From NCBI GenBank assembly GCA_964483245.1, contig CAZABP010000018.1, positions 20,805 to 84,804 on the forward strand: a DNA stretch of 64,000 nucleotides. Reading direction: 5' to 3'. How positions within the stretch are numbered: position 1 is the stretch's first letter; each line of letters starts with the position of its first letter. This DNA comes from CAZABP01 sp964483245. Its GTDB lineage: Bacteria; Planctomycetota; UBA1135; UBA2386. Made by a program: the position numbers and the translations under genes. The notes under the pieces were generated by a model. That model made no database searches, had not been told where the DNA came from, and saw nothing but the letters and a program-made list of their open reading frames with translations. Positions 42,376 through 50,444 of the stretch are shown piece by piece.

Positions 42376-43608
42376 ATGACCATCGCGGTCTTCCTGATCG
42401 TCTACGTCGGGATGATCCTCGGGCGCCTGCCGTGGCTGGCGATCGACCGGGTCGGCGTCGCGCTGCTCGGCGCGATCCTGCTCGTCGCGTCCGGCGAACT
42501 GACATCGCGCGAGGCCTGGGAGGCGGTCGACACGGCGACGATCGCGCTGCTGTTCGGTCTGATGGTGGTCTCGGCGCAGCTCCGGCTGGGCGGGTTCTAC
42601 ACCTGGATCACGCACCGGATCGTCGCCGTGCCGGCGACACCGCCGCGCCTGCTGTTCGCGGTCGTGGCGCTCAGCGGTCTGCTGTCAGCGCTGCTGGTCA
42701 ACGACGTGGTCTGTCTCGCCATGACCCCGGTGCTGATCGGGATCTGCGTCCGGCGGGGGCTCGATCCGGTGCCGTTCCTGCTCGGGCTGGCAGCAGCGGC
42801 GAATGTCGGGTCGGCGGCGACGCTGATCGGCAACCCGCAGAACATGCTGGTCGGGCAGCGGCTGGGGGTCTCCTTCACCGGATACCTGCTCGACTCGCTG
42901 CCGCCGGTCCTGGTCGGCCTCGCTGCTACCTGGGCCGTCCTGGTGCTCGCGTGGCGCGGGCGCTGGCAGCGCGAGCTCACGCTGCCGGCCGCGCCAGAGC
43001 CGCCGTTCGATGCCTGGCAGGCCACCAAGGGTGTTGGCGTCCTGCTGGCGCTGGTCGTGCTGTTCTCGACGGCAGCCGTGCCGCGGGAGGTCGCCGCGCT
43101 GGTCGGCGCCGGCCTGCTGCTGTTGTCGCGGCGCATGCACTCGCGCGAGATGCTCGGGCTCGTCGACTGGCAACTGTGCGTGTTGTTCGGCGGGCTGTTC
43201 GTCGTCAACGAAGCGCTGTGGCGGAGCGGCGGACCACAGGCGACGCTCGAGGCGTTGCAGGCGGCGGGCTGGCAGCTCTCCGGGGCCGTGCCGCTGTTCG
43301 TCACGACCGCGCTGCTCTCGAACGTCGTGTCGAACGTGCCGGCCGTGATGCTGTTGCTGCCGGTCTCGTCACACCCGCAGGCCGGACCGATCCTGGCGCT
43401 GGCCAGCACGATGGCCGGGAACCTGTTCCTGGTCGGCTCGATCGCCAACCTGATCGTCGTTGAGCAGGCGCGCCGCCTTGGCATCGAGCCGGTGGGTGGG
43501 GGGTGGTTCCGCACGCACCTGCGCGTCGGGCTCCCGATCACGCTGCTGAGCCTGGCAGCCAGTGGCGCCTGGCTCGCGCTGCGGGCGGGTGGCGGTGGCA
43601 CCGGGTAG
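42376..43608 (+). CDS. ArsB/NhaD/SLC13-type ion transporter
   Basis: A 410-residue inner-membrane protein with about eleven spans. LVNDVVCLAMTPVLIGICVR and NVGSAATLIGNPQNMLVGQR are the two re-entrant-loop signatures of the ion transporter superfamily that holds ArsB, NhaD and citrate carriers; LLSNVVSNVPAVMLLLPVSS and TMAGNLFLVGSIANLIVVEQ are their C-terminal counterparts. Members carry arsenite, sodium/proton, or organic anions. No arsR or arsC gene lies nearby, so arsenite is not especially favoured. It resembles YbiR-type proteins. ATG 42376 starts just before the first span; an upstream in-frame ATG would add 38 charged residues. Confidence 0.85.
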   Translation: MTIAVFLIVYVGMILGRLPWLAIDRVGVALLGAILLVASGELTSREAWEAVDTATIALLFGLMVVSAQLRLGGFYTWITHRIVAVPATPPRLLFAVVALSGLLSALLVNDVVCLAMTPVLIGICVRRGLDPVPFLLGLAAAANVGSAATLIGNPQNMLVGQRLGVSFTGYLLDSLPPVLVGLAATWAVLVLAWRGRWQRELTLPAAPEPPFDAWQATKGVGVLLALVVLFSTAAVPREVAALVGAGLLLLSRRMHSREMLGLVDWQLCVLFGGLFVVNEALWRSGGPQATLEALQAAGWQLSGAVPLFVTTALLSNVVSNVPAVMLLLPVSSHPQAGPILALASTMAGNLFLVGSIANLIVVEQARRLGIEPVGGGWFRTHLRVGLPITLLSLAASGAWLALRAGGGGTG

Positions 43609-43729
43609 CCTGTCCCCGGCTTGGCTGGTGCGGACATCCTGCATTACGAGGCTGGGTCACCGGCGCGGTGCACCCGCACCGGCGATTCCGCCAGCCCGAC
43701 CTGCCCTCCCCTTCCTCCTTCCCTCCTCC

Positions 43730-44347
43730 ATGAACCCAATCCGTTCTGCTGCCGCCGCGTGCGCGCTGTTGTTGTCGTTCGCCGTGCCGGCCCAGGCCGT
43801 CCCCGTCAGCCTCGTCGGTGCGATCGAGAAGGCGCCGAGCTCCCCGTGCAATGCGAAGGCGACGCATCGGATCGCCTGCACCGACGTGCTGCTCTACAGC
43901 ACCAAGGTCGATCTGACGCAGCTCGAAGGCAAGACGCAGGCGATCCGCGGCGCGCTGCAGGCGCAGCCCGGCTGCGTCGCGATCGAAGTCGAGACCGCCG
44001 AGAATGCCGCGCAGCGGACTTCGACGCTGGCGCTGTTCGGGTTCCGGCTCGGGCGGCCGGTCGTGTTCACGACGACGGCGCCGGCAGGCGCAGTCGTGTC
44101 GTACTTCTTCGGGTTCGGGCCTGGTTTCGTGCCGCTGGGCGACTTCGGCAGTCTGCTGATCGATCCGATCGGCGCGGTCTACTGGACCAGCGACCTGAGC
44201 ATCGGCATCGCGATCCGCAGCGTCACGATCCCCAACGATCCCAACCTCGTCGGGCTCGAGATGTTCATGCAGACGACCTGGCTGCAGATCACGCCGACGC
44301 TGGGGGGCGGGTTGATCAATCCGACCTGCTTCAAGATCGCACAGTGA
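43730..44347 (+). CDS. Secreted unknown protein (205 aa)
   Basis: A 205-residue exported protein. Signal peptide MNPIRSAAAACALLLSFAVP cleaved at AQA. The mature chain has three cysteine-bearing stretches (SSPCNAKATHRIACTDVLLY; NPTCFKIAQ) that could form disulfides, and strands rich in G, F and V (LALFGFRLGRPVVFTTTAPA; VVSYFFGFGPGFVPLG). No family is recognised; it looks like a small beta-sandwich. CCTCCTTCCCTCC upstream does not resemble a ribosome site. A strong hairpin right after its stop suggests it is transcribed alone. Confidence 0.7.
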   Translation: MNPIRSAAAACALLLSFAVPAQAVPVSLVGAIEKAPSSPCNAKATHRIACTDVLLYSTKVDLTQLEGKTQAIRGALQAQPGCVAIEVETAENAAQRTSTLALFGFRLGRPVVFTTTAPAGAVVSYFFGFGPGFVPLGDFGSLLIDPIGAVYWTSDLSIGIAIRSVTIPNDPNLVGLEMFMQTTWLQITPTLGGGLINPTCFKIAQ

Positions 44348-44356
44348 CGGCTGGCA

Positions 44357-44392
44357 GGGCGAGGCGCCGCGATCGGCGGCGCCCCCTCGCCC
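44357..44392 (+). terminator. Strong hairpin after the secreted-protein gene
   Basis: GGGCGA (44357-44362) and GGCGCCGC (44363-44370) pair with GCGGCGCC (44376-44383) and TCGCCC (44387-44392), with a GATCG loop and a 3-base bulge. It begins nine bases after the stop codon. No T-tract. Confidence 0.6.
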
Positions 44393-44426
44393 GGAACCGG
44401 CCGGGGTGGCAACATCCGTCGCTGTG

Positions 44427-45206
44427 ATGCACCTCGGACCGGTCCGCCACCTCCCCGCACTGTTGTTGCTCGCAACCTCCTGCTGCATCCGCGGCGGGGA
44501 GCACGTCTCGATCGGAACAGTCGCCAAGGAGCTGCCGGACGTCGCGGCAGTCACGCGGATCGAGGTCCAGAATCCGGTCGGCTCGATCCGGATCGAACAG
44601 GCAGAAGCTGCGACGGTCGCCATCGAGGCCGAAGTGCTGCTGCACGAGGATCTGGTCGATCCGGGTGCGAAGCGTGAGCTCGTGTTCGACGAGCACGTGC
44701 AGGTGCAGCGCCAGGGCGAGCAGCTCCGGATCTCGAGCGCGCATGCCGATGCTGCGGACGACTGGCAGCTCCGGCTGCGCATCCGGATCCCCGCCGGACG
44801 CTCGCTGCAGGTCGAGCAACGGGTCGGCTCGGTGCAGTTGAACGTCGGCGAGCTGCCGGACCTGCGCGTCCAGGTGGATGTCGGCGAAGCGGAGCTCGAG
44901 CTCGCCAGCTGCACCGGCAAGCTGGTTGCGGCGGTCGGCACCGGCGAACTCCAGGCGCGCGTCTCGCGGGCGCTGCCGGCCGGCTGCGCGTTGCAGGTCG
45001 GCGTCGGCGAGCTGGACGTGCGCCTGCCGCAGGACGCGGCCGGCAGCTTCGAGCTGGACGCCAGCGTCGGCGACGTCGACGTCGACCCCGCCTACGGATT
45101 GTTGGTCGCGCGCAACCATGCGAGCGTGACGGCGCGCGGGTCGCGAGGTAAGGAAGGCCCGCAACACCAGCTCGTGGTGGCGACCGGATCGATCCGGCTG
45201 CGCTGA
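44427..45206 (+). CDS. Putative adhesin-like lipoprotein (DUF4097-type beta-helix)
   Basis: A 259-residue exported lipoprotein. The N-terminus MHLGPVRHLPALLLLATSCC carries a lipobox-like ATSC. The mature chain is a regular series of short beta-strands with a repeated VGE/VGS pattern (RIEVQNPVGSIRIEQAEAAT; EQRVGSVQLNVGELPDLRVQ; DVGEAELELASCTGKLVAAV; QVGVGELDVRLPQDAAGSFE). That is typical of the putative-adhesin DUF4097 beta-helix, which is common in bacterial envelope and regulatory loci. Start ATG 44427 follows a GTG in frame at 44406; both are possible. It is 18 bases before the stress protein gene and may share its transcript. Confidence 0.7.
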   Translation: MHLGPVRHLPALLLLATSCCIRGGEHVSIGTVAKELPDVAAVTRIEVQNPVGSIRIEQAEAATVAIEAEVLLHEDLVDPGAKRELVFDEHVQVQRQGEQLRISSAHADAADDWQLRLRIRIPAGRSLQVEQRVGSVQLNVGELPDLRVQVDVGEAELELASCTGKLVAAVGTGELQARVSRALPAGCALQVGVGELDVRLPQDAAGSFELDASVGDVDVDPAYGLLVARNHASVTARGSRGKEGPQHQLVVATGSIRLR

Positions 45207-45224
45207 CGGGCCCGCCACGCAACC

Positions 45225-45689
45225 ATGAGATCCCTGACCCGCACGGTCCTGCTCGCGACCGACTTCTCCGACCTTTCCAAGCGCACGTACCACGCGGTCG
45301 CGCAGCTCGCCAAGGAGATCGGCGCGGACGTCACGCTGCTGCACGTCGTGCCGGATCCGCGCGCCCCGCTCCCGGGTGCGCCGCTGGTGCCGCCACTGTC
45401 GGCGCCGGAGCTCGCCACCGAAGTGAAGCGCGCCCGCGAGCTGCTGGCGGAGCATGCCGGCCAGATCAGCGGCGCACCCGTCAAGTGCGTCGTCGAGGCT
45501 GGCGTCAGCGTCGCCGAGGCGATCGCACGCGTCGCGCGTGAGACTGGCGCCGTCCTGATTGCGTTGTCGACGCACGGGCGCACCGGCATCAGCCGCAGCG
45601 TGCTCGGCAGCGTCGCCGAAGCGGTGCTGCGCCATGCGACGACGCCGGTGCTGTGTTTTCCGCAATCGATCACGGCCGAACCGATTTGA
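45225..45689 (+). CDS. Universal stress protein (UspA family)
   Basis: A 154-residue protein of normal length for a single-domain Usp. RTVLLATDFSDLSKRTYHAV at the N-terminus and STHGRTGISRSVLGSVAEAV (ATP-binding GxxG-9x-G(S/T)) near the C-terminus define it. VVEAGVSVAEAIARVARETG is the usual helix before the ATP loop. Members with the full loop bind ATP and dimerise; they help cells survive stress by means that vary between species. ATG 45225 lies 18 bases after the adhesin-like gene. Confidence 0.92.
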   Translation: MRSLTRTVLLATDFSDLSKRTYHAVAQLAKEIGADVTLLHVVPDPRAPLPGAPLVPPLSAPELATEVKRARELLAEHAGQISGAPVKCVVEAGVSVAEAIARVARETGAVLIALSTHGRTGISRSVLGSVAEAVLRHATTPVLCFPQSITAEPI

Positions 45690-45803
45690 GCGCGTAGGCC
45701 GGCTCGTCCGGGCTGGAACGCCCGCGGCGCGCCGCGCCGCCGGGCGCCGATCCAGCAGCACCGCAACCGCGGCGTCGACGCGGCCTTGTGCCGGCGGCCG
45801 TGC
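45690..45803. other. Short convergent spacer, no feature seen
   Basis: 114 bases between the stop codons of the universal stress gene and the pyruvate-kinase-like gene. GC-rich with several short self-complementary stretches (GCGGCGCGCCGC), which may help end transcription; nothing else is evident. Confidence 0.4.
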
Positions 45804-47657
45804 CTAACGGCGAACCCAAGCCGCCGTGCCGGCGACGCGCAGCGGGCGCAGCATTGCGCGCTTCTTCTGCTGGTGCGCCGTCATCCGGCTCAGGATCCCA
45901 TCCAGCACTCGGATCGCCTCGACCATGTGCGGACCCTTGTTCAGCATCACGCACTCGGCGCGTTCGGCCATGGCGGCGTCGGTGATCTCGGCGCGCGAGG
46001 GCATTCCGCTCTGGGCGAGCCCTTCGAGCACTTGCGTGGCCCAGATCGACGGCAGATGCGCGGCCTCGCTGAGCCAGAGGATCTCCTCCTGGACCTCGGC
46101 CAGGCGCACGAAGCCGCATTCGACGGCCAGATCCCCGCGCGCGATCATGACTCCGACGCGAGGGCTGCGCATTGCGGCCAGCAGGATCGAAGGCAGCCGC
46201 TCGAACGCGCGCTTGGTCTCGATCTTCAGCACGATGCCCCGCTCGGAGGCGCCCAGCTCCGCGAGTGCTTGCTGGAGTTCTTCGACGTCGGAGGCGGCAT
46301 CGAGGAACGACAGTGCGACCAGGTCGGCGTGCTGGCTGACGAACCGCAGGTCCTGCCGGTCCTGCTCGGTCAGCCCAGGCAGCTCGAACTGCGTCTCCGG
46401 GAAGTTGATCCCCTTGTCCGCGCCGAGCCGCACGCCGCGGCCACCAGTGCGCGTGACGCGCAGCGTCAACTGCAGGCCGGTCACGGTCTCGACGACGCCG
46501 CCGATCTTGCCGTCGTCGAGCCACACCGGCTCGCCGGCACGCACGAACCGGAACACCTCCGGCAGCGTGCACGGCACGACCGCCGGCTGCAGCAGGCGAC
46601 CGCTTTCGTCGCGCTCCTCGAGCTGGCCGATGTCGACGGCAGCGCTGAGCAGGAGGCGATCCCCTTCGCGCACCTCGACGCGCTGCGTCAGCGGTGGCAG
46701 CGCACCGACGTCGCTGGTGAGCTGCGGATCGCGCAGCAGGTGCAGCCGCGTACCCGGCTGCACATAGGCGGTCCGATCGCAGGCTGCGAGCCAGGACGCG
46801 CCGTGTGCGTGTAGCAGAACGAGCTCGCGCCACCGGCCACGCGTGTCCCGCAGCCGGAGTTGGTCGCCGACCGCGAGTCGTGTCAAGAACGCCGGGTCCA
46901 TGACCGGGATGACGGCATCGACGGGGCTGCTCGGCGACTCGGGATGCGGATCCGGGGTCAGCCAGATCCGGGCCGGTCGGGTCACTCTGCCGAGCGCGTC
47001 GCGCTGCGGGCGCCACTTGCGGACGCTGGGTCCTGGTGGCATCGGACCGGTGCGCAGTTTCGGACCGGCGAGATCCATCAACACGCAGCAGCTCCGCCCG
47101 AGGCGGCGTTCGGCATCGCGGAGCCGCGCCAGCATCCGCGACCACGCGGCGACGTCGTCGTGCGCGCAGTTGATCCGCATGCATTCCATGCCCGCTTCCA
47201 CCTTGCGGAAGATCCGCTCCGGATCCGTCGCGGCGGCCGACGACATCGTGACCATGATCCGCACGCCGCGCTGCGGCGCCACGTCGCCGAGCAGCGCGCG
47301 CGCATTGTGCTGCAGCAATTCACGCCCCTCCTCGATCGTCAGCACGCCGGACGGCGGATCTGGCAGCACCGGCGTATGCCCGGTCAACCGACCGAGCAGC
47401 AACAACAGCGCATCCAGCGACGCGAGCACATGCGCTTCGCAGCGGCCGAGCGACGAGAGGCCGAGCCGGAGCAGGCGCAGCTGCAGCGGACGCAGGTCGA
47501 TGCGACGCAGTGCGAGGTAGTGCAGCAGGTTGGCAGCGCTCTTGCGCTGATCGGGGTGCACCTGCTCCAGCTCGCGACGATGCTCCTGCTCGAGCTGCAA
47601 CGCCGACGCGCGCAGCGCCAACAGCTCGTCGCTCAGGGCACGCAGTTCGGTGTCCAT
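45804..47657 (-). CDS. Divergent pyruvate-kinase-like protein
   Basis: A 617-residue protein. The first ~120 residues are a helical extension (LALRASALQLEQEHRRELEQ) absent from normal pyruvate kinase. Then come barrel and B-domain landmarks: MECMRINCAHDD, VLMDLAGPKLRTGPMPPGPS, GINFPETQFELPGLTEQDRQ, IVLKIETKRAFERLPSILLA and VGVMIARGDLAVECGFVRLA. The MxSGETA loop of true enzymes reads CVMLNKGPHMVEAIRVLDGI here, and the allosteric C-terminal domain is missing. A large insert lies in the B domain. It may still convert phosphoenolpyruvate, or have a changed role. TAGCCT ten bases upstream of ATG 47657 suggests its own promoter behind fdhA. Confidence 0.8.
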   Translation of the reverse strand: MDTELRALSDELLALRASALQLEQEHRRELEQVHPDQRKSAANLLHYLALRRIDLRPLQLRLLRLGLSSLGRCEAHVLASLDALLLLLGRLTGHTPVLPDPPSGVLTIEEGRELLQHNARALLGDVAPQRGVRIMVTMSSAAATDPERIFRKVEAGMECMRINCAHDDVAAWSRMLARLRDAERRLGRSCCVLMDLAGPKLRTGPMPPGPSVRKWRPQRDALGRVTRPARIWLTPDPHPESPSSPVDAVIPVMDPAFLTRLAVGDQLRLRDTRGRWRELVLLHAHGASWLAACDRTAYVQPGTRLHLLRDPQLTSDVGALPPLTQRVEVREGDRLLLSAAVDIGQLEERDESGRLLQPAVVPCTLPEVFRFVRAGEPVWLDDGKIGGVVETVTGLQLTLRVTRTGGRGVRLGADKGINFPETQFELPGLTEQDRQDLRFVSQHADLVALSFLDAASDVEELQQALAELGASERGIVLKIETKRAFERLPSILLAAMRSPRVGVMIARGDLAVECGFVRLAEVQEEILWLSEAAHLPSIWATQVLEGLAQSGMPSRAEITDAAMAERAECVMLNKGPHMVEAIRVLDGILSRMTAHQQKKRAMLRPLRVAGTAAWVRR

Positions 47658-47667
47658 CGGCCGCGGC

Positions 47668-47673
47668 AGGCTA
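47668..47673 (-). promoter_or_regulatory. -10-like hexamer TAGCCT, 10 nt before the start at 47657
   Basis: Minus-strand CGTAGCCTGCCGCGGCCG leads into ATG 47657, within the 78-base gap after the fdhA stop. Confidence 0.5.
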
Positions 47674-47735
47674 CGAGCCTCTGTGAAGCCGGAGTCAAGA
47701 CCCGGCCACGCGGGCTGCGTCCGCCGCTGCCCCGA

Positions 47736-50444
47736 CTACGCGACCGGCTCGAGCCGCACCGGGGTCTCCTTGAACGCGGCGGTCCCGGTCACCGGATCGA
47801 AGCCGGAGCCGGTCACGTCGTTCACGTGCACCTCGGGGAAGCTGAAGCTGCAGAACACCGTGCCCGGCTGGATTGTTTCAGTCGCGCGGACGCGCACCGT
47901 GAACTCGCCGCGCCGCCCGATCACGCGCGCCATGCCGCCATCCTGCAGCCGGTATTGCGCGATCGTGTCCGGATGCACTTCGAGCAGCTCTTCCTTCACC
48001 TTGTAGTCGAGCCCGGCCGAGTGGCCGGTCTGCGTGTTGGTGTGGTAGAACCACAACCGTCGTCCGGTCGTCAGCATGACCGGATGGTCCGCGTCGAGCG
48101 TCTCCTGCGGGCGCGCGTGCTGGATCACGCGGAAGATCCCGCGCCCGTTGACGAACGAGCCGACGTGCAGCACCGGCGTGCCGGGATGCAGTGGATCCGG
48201 GACCGGCCACTGGATCGATTCACGGCTGATCCGATCCCAGCTCAACCCGGCATAGATCGGCGTCAGAGCACACATCTCGTCGAAGATCTGCCCCGGCCCG
48301 GTGTAGTCGAACCCGGCGAACCCGAGCCGCTTGGCGATCTCGCTGACGATCCACCAGTCCGGCTTCGCTTCGCCCTGCGGCGGCACCGCCGCGCGCAGGC
48401 GCTGCACGCGCCGTTCGGTGTTGCAGACGGTCCCATCCGTCTCCGCCCATGACGTCGCCGGCAGCACGACGTGCGCCAGCTCCGCGGTCTCGGTCAGCCA
48501 GTTGTCGACGACGACGAGATGGTCGAGCTTGCGCAGCGCACGCTCGCTGAGGTGCCGGTCGGCATCGCTGACCAGCGTGTTCTCGCCGGCGATCAGCATC
48601 GCGTGCATCTTCCCTTCGATGACACGCTCGAGCGCCTGGACCTTGTTGATCCCCTTGTCGAGGTCGATCTCGCGGCCATAGGCGGCGCGGAACTTCGCGT
48701 TTGCTGCCGGATCGTCGCTCGGCTGGTAGCCGGGGAAGTTGTTCGGCTGCCCGCCGGCGTCGTTCGCCCCCTGCACGTTGTTCTGCCCGCGCATCGGGTT
48801 CACGCCGGCCCCTTCCTTGCCGAGGTTGCCAGTCAGCAGGGCCAGGTTGCAGACCGACTGCACGTTGTCGACGCCATGCTGATGCTCGGTGATCCCGAGC
48901 GTGTAGTAGATGGCGCCGCGCTCGGCCTGTGCATACCAGCGCGCCGCCTTCTCGATGTCGGCAGCCGGCACGCCGGTGATCGGCTCCGCCCACTCCGGCG
49001 GGAAGTGCGCGACGTGCGCGACGAACTCTTCGTAGCCGGTCGTGCGGTCCTGGATGAACCGACCGTCGGTCAGGCCGTCGCGCACGATGACGTGTGCCAT
49101 CGCGAGCAGCAGCGGGATGTCGGTCCCGACCTTCAGCGGCAGGTACAGATCCGCGAGCTCGGCCAGCTTGATCCGGCGCGGATCGGCGACGATCAGCTTC
49201 GCCCCGCGCTGCAGCGCGCGCTTGAGCCGCGTCGCCGCGACCGGATGGCACTCGGTCATGTTCGTGCCGATGCAGAACATGACGTCCGGCTTCTCCATGT
49301 CGGAGAGCGGGTTGGTGCTCGCGCCGCGTCCCACCATGGCCGCCAGACCGGCGACCGTAGGGGCGTGTCAACCTCGTTGGCAGTTGTCGACGTGGTGGCA
49401 GCCGTAGCCGAGCCGGACGAACTTCTGCAGCACGTAGCCGGCCTCGTTCGGCGCGCGGCCGGATGCGATCGCGTAGATCGAATGGCGGCCGTGTTCCGCG
49501 GCCGCGCGGCGGAATCCGTCGGCGGCGCGGTCGAGCGCGACCTCCCAGCTCGCCGGTTCGAGTTCCCCGCGCTCGTTGCGCACGAGCGGCGTCTTCAGCC
49601 GGTCGGGATGCTGCACGTAGTCGAACGCGAACTGCCCCTTGACGCACAGCGCGCCGGCATTCGCCTGCCCGTCCATCGCCGGCAGCACGCCGACCAGCGT
49701 GTCGCCGCGCGACATCACGTCGACCGAGCAGCCGACGCCGCAGTAGCCGCAGACGGTGCGCGTCAGCTTCGTCTCACCCGGCACGTCGGAGCTGCGCAGC
49801 GCCTTCTTGTCCCCGAGCGCGCCGGTCGGGCAGGTCTGCACGCACTGTCCGCAGAACGTGCACGGAGAGTCCTTCAGCGTCCGGTCGAACGGCGTCACGA
49901 TCCGGCTCTCGAAGCCGCGGTTCATGATCCCGATCGCGAAGTCACCCTCCTGCTCGGCGCAGACGCGCACGCAGCGGTAGCAGGAGATGCAGGAGTCGTA
50001 GTCGCGCAGGATGAAGGGGTTGTCGTCGTCGGTCCGGCTCTGGCCGGATCGGCGCCCCTGCAACCTGCCGGGCCGGATCGCGTGCTGTTCGGCGAGGTCG
50101 GCGACCTGGTTCGCAACCATGCCGCGCAGCGGATCCACGCGCAGGCCGTCCGGATTTTCGGAGGCGACCAGCTCCAACATCGTGCGGCGCAGCCCCTGCA
50201 GCGACTCGCTCTGCGTGCGCACCTGCATCCCGGCGACGGCGCGCGTCGTGCAGGAGGCGACCGGGCGGCGCTGCCCTTCGATCTCGACGACGCACAGGCG
50301 GCAGGCGCCGAGCGGCTTCAGCCGCGGGTCGTCGCAGATCGTCGGCACGTCGACCCCGGCGCGGCGGCAGGCGCTCAGGATCGTCTCCCCCTCGGTCAGC
50401 CGGATCTCGCGGCCATCGACCGCGATCGCCGGCGGTGCCGTCAC
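47736..50444 (-). CDS. fdhA: Selenocysteine-containing formate dehydrogenase, catalytic (alpha) subunit
   Basis: A 902-residue molybdenum/tungsten enzyme that oxidises formate (or reduces CO2). Reading needs the in-frame TGA at 49370-49368 as selenocysteine (residue 359, CQRGUHAPTVAG), exactly where other formate dehydrogenases have Cys or Sec followed by His. N-terminal [2Fe-2S] cysteines 37, 48, 51 and 65; two ferredoxin clusters in CISCYRCVRVC and CTFCGQCVQTCPTG; then CGYCGVGCSVDV with GALCVKGQF for the cofactor-domain cluster. Later GYEEFVAHVAHFPPEWAEPI and MLTTGRRLWFYHTNTQTGHS are typical of the bis-MGD domains. Start: GTG 50444 overlaps the fdhB stop (GTGA); ATG 50480 is an alternative. 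With FdhB it should be NAD-linked and cytoplasmic. Confidence 0.9.
49339..49370 (-). promoter_or_regulatory. Selenocysteine codon (UGA 49370-49368) and bacterial SECIS hairpin
   Basis: After UGA come 15 bases, at which GUCGCC begins; the GGUCU loop follows 18 bases after UGA, then GGCGGC. GUCGCC (49355-49350) pairs fully with GGCGGC (49344-49339). The GGUCUG apex and its 18-base distance from UGA equal those I recall from E. coli fdhF. SelB would bind this hairpin to deliver Sec-tRNA. Confidence 0.9.

Noticed and set aside
49368..49370. TGA as evidence of a broken fdhA pseudogene
   Set aside because: Both sides are in one frame, no residue is missing from the alignment I recall, the codon is at the Sec/Cys site and a SECIS hairpin follows.
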